Shown here one piece after another: positions 37,285-49,595 of a DNA stretch of 64,000 nt (positions are counted from its first letter, which is position 1; each line of letters opens with the position of its first letter). The notes beneath the pieces are model-generated. The model was given only the letters and a program-made list of their open reading frames with translations. It searched no databases and was not told the origin of the DNA. The position numbers were made by a program, and so were the translations under genes. This stretch comes from Rotaria sp. Silwood1 (lineage: Eukaryota; Rotifera; Eurotatoria; Philodinida; Philodinidae): positions 4,577,565 through 4,641,564 of the forward strand of contig CAJNOP010000002.1 in assembly GCA_905250075.1 (NCBI GenBank), given 5' to 3'.

Positions 37285-40200
37285 TGGCTTTGATATTTTA
37301 TGATAACTAGACAGAAAAAGTTCGGAAATATATCTAGAAAAAAAAAACTAACAATAAGCATCCACCTAATGTTGGGAGAACATATAAACAGAATATGCAA
37401 ATCTGTTTCCTGTTTATTGTGAAGAATATACCAGCATTAATATGATAAATAAGTAGTATATCTCACAGACCAGAAAATTGTAGAGAAAAGAAGCAGAAAC
37501 ACTGGCAATATATACGACTTGTTTCAAGTTAGATGGATGACAACAGAGCAGACAAGTCAAGATTAAAGGAGAATATTAGGCATCGTATAACGGCTGCTCT
37601 TCGTTTTTAGCTTGGATGTGTATTATTTTTATCTCTTTCTGTAATGCTGCTGATGTACAATGTCCAAAACCGACACAAGATAAGAAAAATAAGGAAATGT
37701 CAACTTGTGTTCGTGACGCGTTGGCTGATTTTGTATACCACTAGCAACAGACAACTTGTCTATCAAGAACTCAGCTCTAAACGATATCTTTTTTGTTCCA
37801 TACCAGTAATTCTTTTTTTGTGTATATACATTAGTTTTAGAGAAACCACAGAAAAATTATGCGCTACTGCAGACATCATAGAATTCTTAACAGATATATG
37901 CAGCTTATTATATGGGCACTATTATATCGTCGAATAGTTAGGATTCCTAAGATAAATAGCTAATAATACATCGCAATAAGCAGAAAAAAACGAAGAAAAA
38001 CGATGATTATTATTCATAAAAAAATCCTAATATAAGGATATAAAAAATAAATGCTTCTTAGAAAAGATTAAGTCTGTAATAGAATAAAATGATAAATCAA
38101 GCGATACAAAAAGCACATTCTAGAGCTTATGATGCAATTGATACTATGGAAATTGTTGGCCAACAATTAAAATGACAGTTTCATTTAAATACAAATATGT
38201 TTCTGTTTTGAGAATATTAAACGAGTAACTGAAACATTTTATTGAAGTTAAATATCATATACGCTATTGTCTTATATTTATTTGCTTTAGGAAAATATTG
38301 ACCGTTTCAATTTATGTGCTTGTATATTGTTTATGAAAATTTGTTGTTTTCTTTGATTATATACGTCAGGTTACTTAATTCTGTTTACAATGAATGTTTC
38401 CTAATTGAAATTATTTGAAGCAAGTTCCTTTCATCAACAAAGTTTTGTATTTTGCCTGTACGCCAGAAAGTGGAATAATCAACTTTCGATTGACAAGAAG
38501 AATAGAAGTGTTTTTTTTAGACAAATGGTCATATGTAATGTTCTGTTGTATTTTTTCAAGATAAATATAATTTATTATTGAATTATAACATCCACAAAAT
38601 TATGATTTAGTTATCTATGCATATTCATTTGATTGTTTTCTACTTCGTTATTTTTATTCCAAGTTCGACCTTGGAACCAACACTAGATAATTTCAACGTC
38701 AAATGAGTAAGTTCGATACCGAATCCGATCGGATCTATTTAGATCTGACCACCCTGCAAAATTCTATAGATATCACAGTAACAGAATCAGTCGTACATCT
38801 GACGATCAGATCGTAATGAATTTCTAATAAGTTTATTCTAAAATCCTATCAATAATTTCTGATCATCCATTTATCCTGCTTGTTCTAATTATATCCAGCG
38901 TTCGAACTCTATCAGAATTAAACCGAAAAGATTTATGGGCTCTGATTGTTGAAGTTTGATGTACTTCTTGGAATTTTAGATCAGATACTGTCCAACGTAA
39001 TAGTTACTTTGCCTCTATTCTATCACGCCTTCATGGAAGGACGTCTGAATTCAGCTTATTCATCAAAACAACTAAATAAATAAAAATAGCTATGTGATAC
39101 TTTTCAAAATCAATATTCCCATGACAGAAAACGTATTTTGAATATTTTTTAGTTAATTGGTTTTTGAGAACCTAACAAAGAACAATATCTTTTTGATTTT
39201 AATACGGTGAGAAAACAAAATAAAAACCAAACTCATTTTGAGATGATTATAATTTGTATTATTTCTCTTCTTATTTTCAATCATCACTGAAATTGTTGGA
39301 CAGGAGTCGAATAAAGAAAATAATAACAGTGTCATATGAAAGAGTAAGAAATCATGCAGTTTGTTTTATTTTTTTTTTATTGATTTTCGAAATTTTTATT
39401 ATATGCTAATATGAGAATTGTCAACGTAAAACCAAAATTTTCCAAATAACAAATGTAAAGATGAACATAAATTAATCACATTTTCAAGTCGGAAAAATAA
39501 TATAATATGGGATTCCGGAATTCCACAAATTCGACTGTGAGTTAGATATCATTTTAAAAAAACTCTTATCTACTACATTGATGTGTTTCAGCGACGATAT
39601 ATATATATATATATTCTAACAATATTAACTTCATTCTTTCACATGTATCTTATACTAATATTATTTTATGAAGACTCGCGAAAGTCTACCCTACTTTTGC
39701 CAACATACTCATAGTCTTTTGTCATTGGTGAATGTCCTATTGATGAAACCCTTATTGATGAAGTTCTAGTCACATCCACTTACTTCAATTGAACTCAAAA
39801 AGAGAAATTTTTTCTACTAGGAATTTCTAGACAATCGTGATCTGAACCTATTCGATACAGGGACACAGTGGATTGTCATCATCAGACATGTTATTCGATC
39901 GAATAAAAATTTGGTTGGAACAAATGGGACGAAAGTCAGTTACTGAAAGCTGTTCTTTTGAAATGGGTTGTTTTCTCTAAATTGGGGACCCATATTCTAA
40001 GGCGATTCATGCAAAACCAACCTGAAGGCATAAACTCTTTCGAAGTTATGCAGTATTTTATAATTTCTAAATGGAAACGTAGTGTTCACCAATGAAAAAA
40101 AAAAGTAGTCATCCAGTTCCATCAATAAATATGCTATCCAATATGACGGGTCGAAATGAATAGTTGTGACAAGAGATAAAGTAACAGTTAGTGTTTTGCA

Positions 40201-40734
40201 AAAGATCGAAAGAACCATTTCAATTGATTTCACGCTTTTCTAATGTATTCTGAGCTGTATTTGGAAAATGATTGTGCGAAAAAAGCACAGAATAGAAAAA
40301 AAATATTAGAATAGACATACTAGAGAAAATTGATTCACATTTCTCGTTTGGGATAGCTCAAATTTGAAATCAGATCATAACTGATTGAAGCCAATCGCTC
40401 TTCTCGAGAACCCTAGGCATATATAAACTTAATAAGCACACAAGCGATGTAACAGTTAAAATAGGTGTTGAAACTTGTTTATGATTTCAGATGCATTCGG
40501 GCAAAAACACGTTCAATCTTGAATGCGTCAGAACTCATTTGAAGTTTAAACTCGCTGAAATACGCCTATGCAATGCAGTCATGCGTGTTCAATAAAATTT
40601 TCAAATGTGGTTGAATGCATTTTGCAGATTATGTTTATCGATTTATATTTAGATCTGTTTTGATGAAACAAAGAACACACATATTCAGATGCATCTAGTT
40701 TTTCTTTTAGTGTTTACATAGGCAAATAGTGAAT
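37285..40734. other. Gene-poor region upstream of the LIM gene and downstream of the GPCR
   Basis: 3.4 kb of AT-rich DNA without a supportable gene. It includes the LIM promoter end, a possible SNARE-like coding scrap at 38091-38174, and an (AT)n run at about 39598-39615. Nothing else was recognised. Confidence 0.55.
38091..38174 (+). pseudogene. Possible orphan exon fragment, SNARE (VTI1)-like
   Basis: A 28-codon frame starting ATGATAAATCAAGCG reads MINQAIQKAHSRAYDAIDTM and on to EIVGQQLK before TGA. The heptad pattern and the I..H..A.......EI...L spacing recall the SNARE helix of VTI1 proteins. No upstream or downstream exon was found, so this is at best a relic. The match is from memory and weak. 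Confidence 0.2.
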
Positions 40735-41700
40735 TCAACAACATTTACAACAAACAAAATATCTTTTCATTAGTCGTTGTATAGACCTTCGAAATTGTTT
40801 TTGAAACAAACTGCTCGAGCCGTAGTAGATGTAAAATGGCATGCCGTAATTTATGTAGTAAAGTAAAATGCTCACTTGCTGAACAAAATATTCTAGGCTT
40901 TGCTGTTCGATATTCTTTTCGACAAAACTTGTAATCACATTATATGAATAAGCTATAAATCGTAGTATCACAAGCACGGTCGACAAGGAAGCATGTAGAA
41001 ATGTGAGAATGATCAATTGTTGATTTGTGAGTTGAACATTACGCGTCTGAACATTTGAGACAGGAGCCGAAATAATTCGATTTCGCGATTGTTTGATGTG
41101 AAACCATGTCATGATTCCAAAAATCAACATGCCTCCATGAGGAATGACAACAGTAAAAACAGCGATGTAAGTATTGACCATGATCGATTGCAAGCCAGGT
41201 AGCGGTGCGCATGTACCATTTCGAAGATCGTATACTATTAGAAGAAAGCTGCTTGAAACTAGATGAAACAACATGACTACGACAAAAAGTCGTCGGGCAA
41301 ATGAAGGAGAGGTCAACGGTTGCCATCGTACACTTGATGATGTCGAAGCACATCTATCGAGTGCTGCTAATAAAACACATGTTGAAGCCATCGTCGGTAA
41401 ACTTACTGCAAAGTAGGACCGTGCTTTGCAGATGCCACGGTCGACATTCATCAAATTGTCCCCTAAATATTCTGTTGCCAAACGAATAATAATGCCGTAA
41501 TTAATAAAAATCAATTCAATTGAAGAAGAACAAATCAAATAAAATGTACAAGAATGCGTTCGAAAAGTTCTGCATGAAAAAGTGATAAGATTAAATATAC
41601 TGCCTATTGTTCCAATAATCAATACTGCAAAGAAACCATATATAGTAAAATAGTGCGTTACTTGCTCTAATAATGCCATGTTTATTGAATGCCAACACAA
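40735..41700 (-). CDS. Rhodopsin-family G-protein-coupled receptor, intronless
   Basis: A seven-transmembrane plasma-membrane receptor; the ligand is unknown, though the style resembles the many peptide-receptor-like class A genes of rotifers. A single exon of 321 residues; Met8 (MALLEQVTHY) is an alternative start. TM1 at about 19-41 carries the conserved Asn37; Cys91 before TM3 and a Cys in extracellular loop 2 (NGTCAPLPG) could form the usual disulfide. The TM3 DRY motif is Asp115-Arg116-Cys117, so Tyr is replaced by Cys. TM7 has NYGMPFYIYY (284-293) where NPxxY is expected. The C-terminus after helix 8 (QKQFRRSIQRLMKRY) ends with CCKCC, a likely palmitoylation cluster. The intronless form, in a region where other genes are highly split, suggests an old retroposed or lineage-expanded family. 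Confidence 0.88.
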   Translation of the reverse strand: MCWHSINMALLEQVTHYFTIYGFFAVLIIGTIGSIFNLITFSCRTFRTHSCTFYLICSSSIELIFINYGIIIRLATEYLGDNLMNVDRGICKARSYFAVSLPTMASTCVLLAALDRCASTSSSVRWQPLTSPSFARRLFVVVMLFHLVSSSFLLIVYDLRNGTCAPLPGLQSIMVNTYIAVFTVVIPHGGMLIFGIMTWFHIKQSRNRIISAPVSNVQTRNVQLTNQQLIILTFLHASLSTVLVILRFIAYSYNVITSFVEKNIEQQSLEYFVQQVSILLYYINYGMPFYIYYGSSSLFQKQFRRSIQRLMKRYFVCCKCC

Positions 41701-43090
41701 CTAAACGGTAACACTATAAATCAGAACTACAGTGTAGATATGAACTTCACTTCTTTTCTTTTGATACAAAAGCAAATTTGAGCGTACTGTAAAGAGTTCT
41801 ATCAAGAGATAGGTTTTTTGTGATTAACATTGTGGAATAAGATTCTCTTGTCATTTCAAGTGACATTCATGTTTCATGCAATGTCACTTTGATGCTGATT
41901 CTAATGAGAAGACAGAAAAATGATGTGTTCATTGGTTGTAGTCTGGTTAACAAACCAAGAATTTGTATAATGGCGCTATAGAGAATTCAGAAAGAGGAAG
42001 CATATATGATTTTCAAATTGTTGGACTTCATGCAACATGCAATTTTATAAAAAGTATAAAAAGTAGTATCACATCTATCTCTTCTTTTTATTTCATGAGA
42101 AACCATTCGAGCTCTTTCTCTCCCCGCACTTTTAGAGATAAATTTGATGATATTAATCAAATCTCAAGTCTTCAGATTGTTACCCGAAAAAAGAATGAGT
42201 TCGATGCTTTTGGCTGCTAAAACATCAACTAAGAAAAACTAAATATAGAAAAATCCAATAGCGATAGTAAACAAGCCCACTAGAAATCGAGCTACTGTTG
42301 CACTAGTCCAACATGATGAAAAATATTAGAGACTGCAAAGAGTGACACAAATATTCAGCATCAAAAGATATCATGAAGTACAGTATCGGCAAACTCGTCA
42401 AAGCTTTTCAAACATTTTCATGTAAAACCAAGTGAATGCTTTGTTTATTCTGGTTTCGAATTTAGTCGACGATGTTTTTTGAAAAAAATTGATTGATCAA
42501 CAAGCATCTTGTTGAGGAAACTGTCTCTTTCAAATTCTAGAGACACTTGTATGAAATTTATCAGACTAGATTATTTATGTAGCACTCTTCAGATGGTCAT
42601 AAAGTTTACAATATTGTCGATATATATAACAGATTTAATATAGTGTTCTAGAATAATCATCTCAATCGGTCTTGTGCTAGTGAATTCATGAAAATATGCT
42701 CCAGAATACTAGTCAAATATTAAAAACTTGATGCAAAACTTCTGAATTGATCATGTCGTATATTTGATTTTCTCTTATTCCCTTCATCGAACATCAGTCT
42801 CAATCACATCATTCGCTCTCAAATAATGTGATTCGATCGATTATCATTACTCTCATCGTATCGGTCAGTCAACTAGGTAGTCAGTAATAAAAATCATTGT
42901 AGAAACTCGATTTTGTACGAATTTGGAAGGATTGGCTGTAGACAATGACTTCTGAAAACAGCAAAAGTCACTATTCGTATAGTAATGATGCCGGATTTCT
43001 CCTAGGAACTAGATTGATAAAAATACAAAGGAGATCGACCGTATTTATCGCATAACATGATAAAGTTTTTTATAGGCACAACTAAGCATA

Positions 43091-44076
43091 AAGGGTGTTC
43101 ACTAAGTTCTGACCCCATCCGTATTTTGAGTACACCTGTTTTTCTTTGCAACGCTCACACATCATTTTTTTATCAAAAGATAGCGCTTGAAATTCTCTAC
43201 AAAACCATATATTACTAGATCCTAAAACTATTTTAGATCTATTTGAAAAAAGATGAAAAATAAAGACATACAAAAAGCTGTAAAAAATAACGGGTTGGAC
43301 ATAATGAATGGCTGCGCTTTGCATCCCATTTTTTCATCACTTATTTCGACCTATTAGAAAAACAAAATATACCAAAAGATGCAGCATGAAAAGCTCTACA
43401 ATTTACATAAGACCGGCTATTTTATAATTGCACTTTTTGTTTTCAAAATGGACAAAATTTTGAGCGATCAAATTTCGACCGTGCGAAAATGATGTATTTT
43501 TTTAGTACAAGATCAATTCGTTTTTTGCTTATTTCCTCTTTTGATAATTTGTCCTTTGTAAATTGTAGAGCTTTTCACGCTGCATCTTTTGGTGCCTTTT
43601 ATTATTTTAAATAAAAGATATCAGGTAATAAGAAGGTGAAATAAGAAAAAACGAATTCATCTTGTACCAAAAAAAAATATTATTTTCGCACGATTGAAAT
43701 TTGATCGCTCAAAACTTTGTGCATTTTGAAAACAAAAAGTGCAATTATAAAATAGGCGGCCATATGTAAATTGTAGAGCTTTTCATGCTGCATCTTTTGG
43801 TATATTTTGTTTTTCTAATAGGACGAAGTGATGAAAATATTAGATGCAAAGCGCGGCCATTCATTATGTCCAACCCATTATTTTTTTCAACTTTTTGTAT
43901 GTCTTTATTTTTCATCTTTTTTCAAATATATCTAAAACAGTTTTAGGATCTAGTCATATATGGTTTTGTAGAGAATGTCAAGCGCTGTCTTTTGATAAAA
44001 AGCGATGTGTGAGCGTTGGAAAGAAAAAGAGTTGTACTCAAAATACGGATGGGGTCAGAACTTAGTGAACACCCTT
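43091..44076. mobile_element. Foldback DNA transposon / MITE with TA target-site duplication
   Basis: 986-bp element whose ends are inverted copies beginning AAGGGTGTTCACTAAGTTCT and flanked on both sides by TA (43089-43090 and 44077-44078), the target of Tc1/mariner-type integration. The inversion runs almost to the centre (about 43580), giving arms near 490 bp. Both arms contain the same short open frame in mirror orientation (43082-43324 minus, 43844-44065 plus, each starting MQSAAIHYVQP), which is a by-product of the palindrome. A motif containing gtagagctttt and gctgcatctttt occurs three times (about 43370, 43565, 43775), so the arms carry an internal duplication. No transposase is encoded, so it is non-autonomous. 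Confidence 0.88.
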
Positions 44077-44727
44077 TATGATAATGGCAAAGTACAAAGA
44101 CTAAAAGTGGTGAATTTGCATTTGGGATGAGTTTGATTGTAAAAGGTAAGAAGACGATGGGGATGCTTTACCATTTTATCGGTCTAACTCTCGCCTCTAA
44201 TTCCATTGTATATTGAAATTCTAACGCCAAAAAAAAACATTTACCGATAGGCCACATATGATAATGCATCATTTTGCAATGATATACCGAGATATCAAAA
44301 TGCTAAATTATACTCGAGAGAAACATACATGATTTTTATATGTAGCAGTTGCTACCTAAAAAATGTTTTACTTTTATTTATTTATTTCTCGAATATTAAA
44401 AGCACAATTCAAAAGTATCATTTTTTTGACCGTATTGACAAAGTATTCTTCACTCTTCACATCTTTTCATTTTGTTTTTCAGATGAGTTTCGTCTATTGA
44501 CAGAAAATTTAAGAGCATAATAAGTATCCAAGCGCTCTACTAAAATCTGTTATATTTTCGGTGACCATCAACCTATTTTTGTAAGCTTGTAAACCATCAA
44601 GCTATGTTCCAAATTAAAAATAGATGGTATTAATAAAGAGAGAATTACTTCTGCTTAGGCTTGACTAAAGTTACGATAACATGAAACAAAAATATAAAAA
44701 GAAAGAAATATTTTTAGATTTATTTTA

Positions 44728-45276
44728 TTACATGTTCCGAATAAACATCATGATTATTTATACGAAGTTCCATTCTTTCTAACGGTTTGTCGAAAGTTCT
44801 TTAAAATTACTTTTATGAAATATTCTTCATTATCTTTAAAAACTTCTAAACTAGCGATTCTTTTTTTATCTTAAATTCGCATGGTGCAATATCCGGTGAA
44901 TATGGTGAATGCGGCGTTACTTCAATACCTTGTATTAATTAATTTAGTAACATCCATATGACTATGAAGACAGGAAGTATTATGATACAATCTGATACAT
45001 CTTATGTATAATGATTTTCCTTGTTTTCATATTTTATCAATATCAAGCTTGAGACACTTTAATAATATAATAGTCGTGATCGATAGTCTTGTATTTATCT
45101 ACACTATGTATAAGAACAAGACCATTGGATTTAAAGACTAAACAAAACAAAGCTTTGGTTCACGGCTATTTTGACGAATAATGATCTTTGATTGTTCATT
45201 TCCAATAATCTAAGTAACAGTGCTTGACGCCCGACGAATTTGTCAATGATAAATTCATGTTTCATCACCAGTTAGG
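44728..45276 (-). mobile_element. Mariner-family transposase fossil (3' half)
   Basis: Read on the minus strand, decayed coding recalls mariner transposases in the right order: TGDET.IYH at about 45270, SREPKLCF, KTIDHDYYI, HSHMDVTKLIN, then GIEVTPHSPYSPDIAPCEF at about 44880-44935 (the D34D-type catalytic region), and finally TFDKPLERMEL and YSEHVIK. Several in-frame stops and frame changes interrupt it and the 5' half is not visible. It is a dead plain DNA transposon. It lies 650 bp from the TA-flanked foldback, but shared ends could not be shown. Confidence 0.85.
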
Positions 45277-45989
45277 GTGTGAGTGACGCACAGGAGACAC
45301 ATACATGCACACCCATACCTACATCCGCAAGTCGTTTTAACAAGGAAATAACAAAAATGTAATAACAAAGAATTCATACAAGTTATTGTTCAAACAACTT
45401 AATTTTATGGAATATAGTTATTCTTTGTGAGGCACTGCATGTAAGTCATGACTAGTTCCAATAGCACGTTGATTAATCAATATCACCGATTTCGCTGATC
45501 TTTTTACAGTAGATACATACTTATGAATTAGAAATAAAATGAAATTGTTAGCTCAGACGGATGAATAATTGTGTAAAGATAGATGTGACATGTATAGCTA
45601 CTCTAATGTATATGAAGTTTAGTGTAAGGCAATACTTTGGAGTAAATTTGCGTTTTCTAGGCAGTGACAAAAATTATAAAGGCGTAGGTGTGGGTCTGAC
45701 TCTTCCTTCTATATAGATTCACATCCTAGCTAATAGCAAAATTCCATTTATATATAGTATCCTTTCAATTTTAAGTGCATTTTTCATGCTCAGTTATGTA
45801 GCATTTACTTGCTTTAGATACTTAAGCTTCAGGTGCATTATTTTGCATTTCTTTTGATTGTTTTGTCCTGTATACAGACATAAATGCTCAAGTTTATTTC
45901 AGTGATCTTTTCTTTATTGCCAGAAAAAAAATATTAAAGATGTGTGGTACATAATTCTAATATGAGTCTGTTTTGATGAAGAGTTGAAG

Positions 45990-46815
45990 CTAGACAGCAT
46001 TTTTACACTCTGCTGGTATATCAAATATACTTGGATCATCAACATTTGGTTCAAAATCTGTTGTTGTCACAGCAGTGACCAAAGCTAAAATAAGTAAATA
46101 TGAAATTTTATGATGCTTACATGAAATAGTTGCTTACGAGGTTGTGCAAGGAAACTATGTCCAGATAATGGAACACAAAGACCATCACTACTCACAGTTG
46201 TATAAGTAATGAAATCATCCATTTTTACAAGCCATGTATCAGCAGGGATTTGTTTATTACCATATCCATATGAAACTGAATGTAAGTAAGTTGCTGAATC
46301 TATAGAATAAAGCCAACAGTGAATAATCTGATAGATATTAAAGTAAGAGAAAATTATCAATCAGCAAAGAAAATGTTTATATACCAGGTATGCAACGCAA
46401 TAGTTTTATTGGCATTGTTGATTTGTAACATTGTTTTGAATCTAGATCTATTGTATAAATTTGTCCATCATTTATATTTTCAATAATCCAAAGATTTGAT
46501 TTCTGTTGCTCTGGTACCGAAAATGATACTCCCTTCATTCCAACCATACCACGACTCACATCATATGAAAAATTATAGTATCCCTATTAAGATTGTAAAA
46601 AACGTTGTACCAAACTATATATTGTAAAAATGACTTACATAAGTGCCGAATGTTTTATCATCTGGTAATTGCATACCACTTGATGTACTAATTTGGGCAC
46701 TAAATTTGTCTGGTATACAACAACGAGTCGGTTCATTTCTCTTTAATCTCGTTGGATTACCATTGGAGCGAACTATAAGTAGAACAATGGCAACAAAAGC
46801 TGCGTAGTAGAACAT
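45990..46815 (-). CDS. Ependymin-related secreted protein
   Basis: Ependymin-related proteins are secreted or lysosomal glycoproteins with a lipid-binding-like beta fold, known from brain fluid of fish and from many invertebrates. Minus-strand exons 46639-46815, 46385-46583, 46138-46299 and 45990-46084; 210 residues. A signal peptide is evident (MFYYAAFVAIVLLIVRSNG). Cysteines at 32, 33, 111, 123, 167 and 206 fit the family pattern; the mature start CCIPDKFSA matches the diagnostic CC.P..F. The sequon Asn63-Phe-Ser could be glycosylated. YNFSYD near 62-67 and DLDSKQCYK near 105-113 align with the usual central strands. The length is typical. The family assignment is good; a specific physiological role cannot be given. 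Confidence 0.85.
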
Positions 46816-49009
46816 GTTTTCTTTTTCAATATATAAATTTGTAAATGCGTATCAATGAATAAATAACGTATTCTGTATTTATAGGAAACTGAAAGAAAAC
46901 GAAAGCAAATATTTTTGAAAACATGTTACTTCTTTCTTGTTATTTATCGTGAATGAACGATCATATCATAGTTTAAAAATACATCTGCGTCATAGGACAT
47001 CCATTACGTAGTACAGAACATATTCTTTAAAATTATTTATCAAAAGAATATATTTTAAAAAAATAGTAATGCACAATGGCCTTGAAGAAACATATTAGAA
47101 CAGGCTAATTCGATAACAAGATTAACGCTTTCGAAAACAATAAAAAATATTCCTATGTATCACAATAGTTGAATCGTTGTTTGATTCGTTATCTTGCAAT
47201 ATCTTTCCTTCTCTTTGTTTTATGTTGGATTAAAAGGCTTTATGGCGCTTTAGAAAGGGAAACATTATTTACAGTCAATAAAGTCGCATTAAAGGTTGCT
47301 TGTTGTAATAAATTTCAAACGAAACAAAACAAAAAAATATACAATAAGATATAGCGAAGACTAGATTAGATAGAAATGCACAAATTTTATTCAAAATATT
47401 TTCGGTGATTCATGATTTTAGGGTGAACTGAGAAAAAATTGTTTCAGTTTTATTAAAATGATAGACTGCTAATGGTTTTTAATATCACTTGTAGTTGACT
47501 ATGATAACAAAAAGTGGAAATTTGTTATATGATCATACTTCCTATGCCGCTATTGGTTTTGTCATTATAGCAGTTTGACACGTGAACGTTCCATTTCATG
47601 TCAGATAAACTGAACTGTACACTCGAACTGAATGATAACTGCATAAATGAACTGGTAGAATAAAATGAGATGTTCATCAACCTAGCTCATATAGAAGGAG
47701 CTGGATGATCGATATCAACTTGGTTAGAAGATATGGTGCTAGGGATGTAAGTGAGGGAAACATGTCCATTCACGCGCATGTACACGACACTCAATCTATA
47801 ACCAATACAACTCAATGAACTAAAAGGTCTAAGAAGTTAAAAATATGAAAATAATATAAACTTGAAAAGCATAAAAGTAAATAGAATAAACTTAATTTCT
47901 TGTAGGTCTCTTGCTATATCTATTTAGAGATAATTCTGGATCTACGCTCTGCTCTAATCTTGTATTAAATGGTACCTGTACCTTAACATTGATACATGTT
48001 TCTAAATTGAACTGAGTTTGACTCAGATAACTTTTCAACATCCCATATGTGTTCTATATGAAAAACAGAAGAAGAATGTAAATGATATATTTAAGTCGAC
48101 GTATACTGACATAAAATGTTTGTTAGAAAAATGAAGAAATACACTACTGAACATTTTTAAAAGTATAATAGAAAGTATTGCGTAAATATGTCGTTCAAAT
48201 TATAAATCACGACATAGATAGGCATATTATTTATGTTATTATTAAAAACATTAATATCGTTGTGACAACACAAATAATAGTCACATTACATGAAAGTTAA
48301 ATCAGAATGATTATTATATACATTGAATAACAATAAAGAGAGAAATGTTAATTTTTATATTTCACATTGTTGCGTTCAATTATGAGTGCATCTAGTCACA
48401 CGAGTTTTATCAATCAGATTAAAACCAAACAACACAAATATAATAGTATCCACATTATATTTCAAATATTTCCAAAATAAATATAGACAAATGAGACGTC
48501 GTTTGACCAAAGTGTTGATTCAAAATTTTTCGTTATTGAAGGGTTCGTCTAGTTTTTCAAATTAGGTAAAGAACTATGAAAAACATATTGTTTGATGATA
48601 TTTGTCAAACAGCAACATCTGTCGCAGTTAAATATCGTTTGCTTTGCTCGTTAATCATTTGAATATATATCTACTATCCCCATAGTTTTTGTGTTTCTAA
48701 TATGTCTCAATAAATTTATTCTTGGATGAAGTATATTTTGGCACATATGCAGAATCGTAGCTTCTTAAAACAAATACTTTTTTGAATAAAATACAGCTAC
48801 CTAATGATTAAATACCTGATACTTCATGTAACTATAGTTACTTAAAGTCTAGCGCTATTCAAGTATTATCATATGCGTTTAAAAACTTTAATAACTATTG
48901 AAAAAAATTTTACAGTTACTTAATGACTAAAGTGGTTGATTTATTTTTAACAAAACTACGTATGGTACTTCTTTGTGTAAATAGTTACCCATTCAATAAT
49001 TTTCTTTTT

Positions 49010-49595
49010 CGTCTGACCGTGCTCCAAGCACATCAGTGAGAATAAGTGAGCAGCTAAGTGTTTATTAAAGAATTCATAATCATGATTAAAAAGTGATGGA
49101 TATCTATAAGTACTTGGTGAGACTATTTGACAGTAATATGGGATATTTTGCAAAAACCTTCGTCATCACAAGTCAGAAAATGAAAGATGTATATTGTATC
49201 AGAACAATAATTGAAATTAGATATAGTTTTAATTCTTCCTGATGATCTTCGAAAATAAAGAGTGTCATATTGTTCGCATTCCGATATTCAGCAATGAATT
49301 TTTGAATAATGGATTTGATTTAGACTGTAAATTGATATTTTTTGGAACTTCAACATTATTATTGAAGGTAATTATAAGAGCAACTTATGCATCTTTCATT
49401 TTGTGACTTGTAATAACAAAGATATTTGCAAAATATTCCATGTTACTATCAATTAGTTTCATCAAGTATTTAGACCTCCCCATCACTATTTATAAATAAT
49501 TCCGAGCTCTTTAATAAACACTAAGCTATTCACTTATTCTTACTGATTTGTTACGAGCAAGCGCAAAAAAAATGCTAAATGAACAATTGCATAAT
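49010..49595. repeat. Foldback repeat, arms about 190-220 bp
   Basis: The left arm, about 49010-49195, is the diverged reverse complement of the right arm, about 49380-49595. Clear blocks: gtgtttattaaag at 49058-49070 with its complement at 49509-49521; agtgagaataagtga near 49035 with tcacttattcttact near 49530; aaaatgaaagatg near 49177 with catctttcatttt near 49390. Similar AT-rich motifs recur up to about 50100, so the element may be larger. Confidence 0.75.

Larger units (their letters stand above)
41701..45989. other. Gene-poor region with DNA-transposon remains
   Basis: 4.3 kb between the GPCR and the ependymin-related gene. It holds a TA-flanked foldback element at 43091-44076 and a mariner transposase fossil at about 44728-45276. 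The remaining sequence shows no supportable coding or RNA gene. Confidence 0.6.

Noticed and set aside
37644-37937. 97-codon plus-strand open frame upstream of the LIM gene
   Set aside because: No recognisable domain, and it lies in the likely LIM promoter region; taken as chance.
38690-38760. GC-richer stretch (gatcggatctatttagatctg) suggestive of a transposon terminus
   Set aside because: No second end or target duplication seen; left unannotated.
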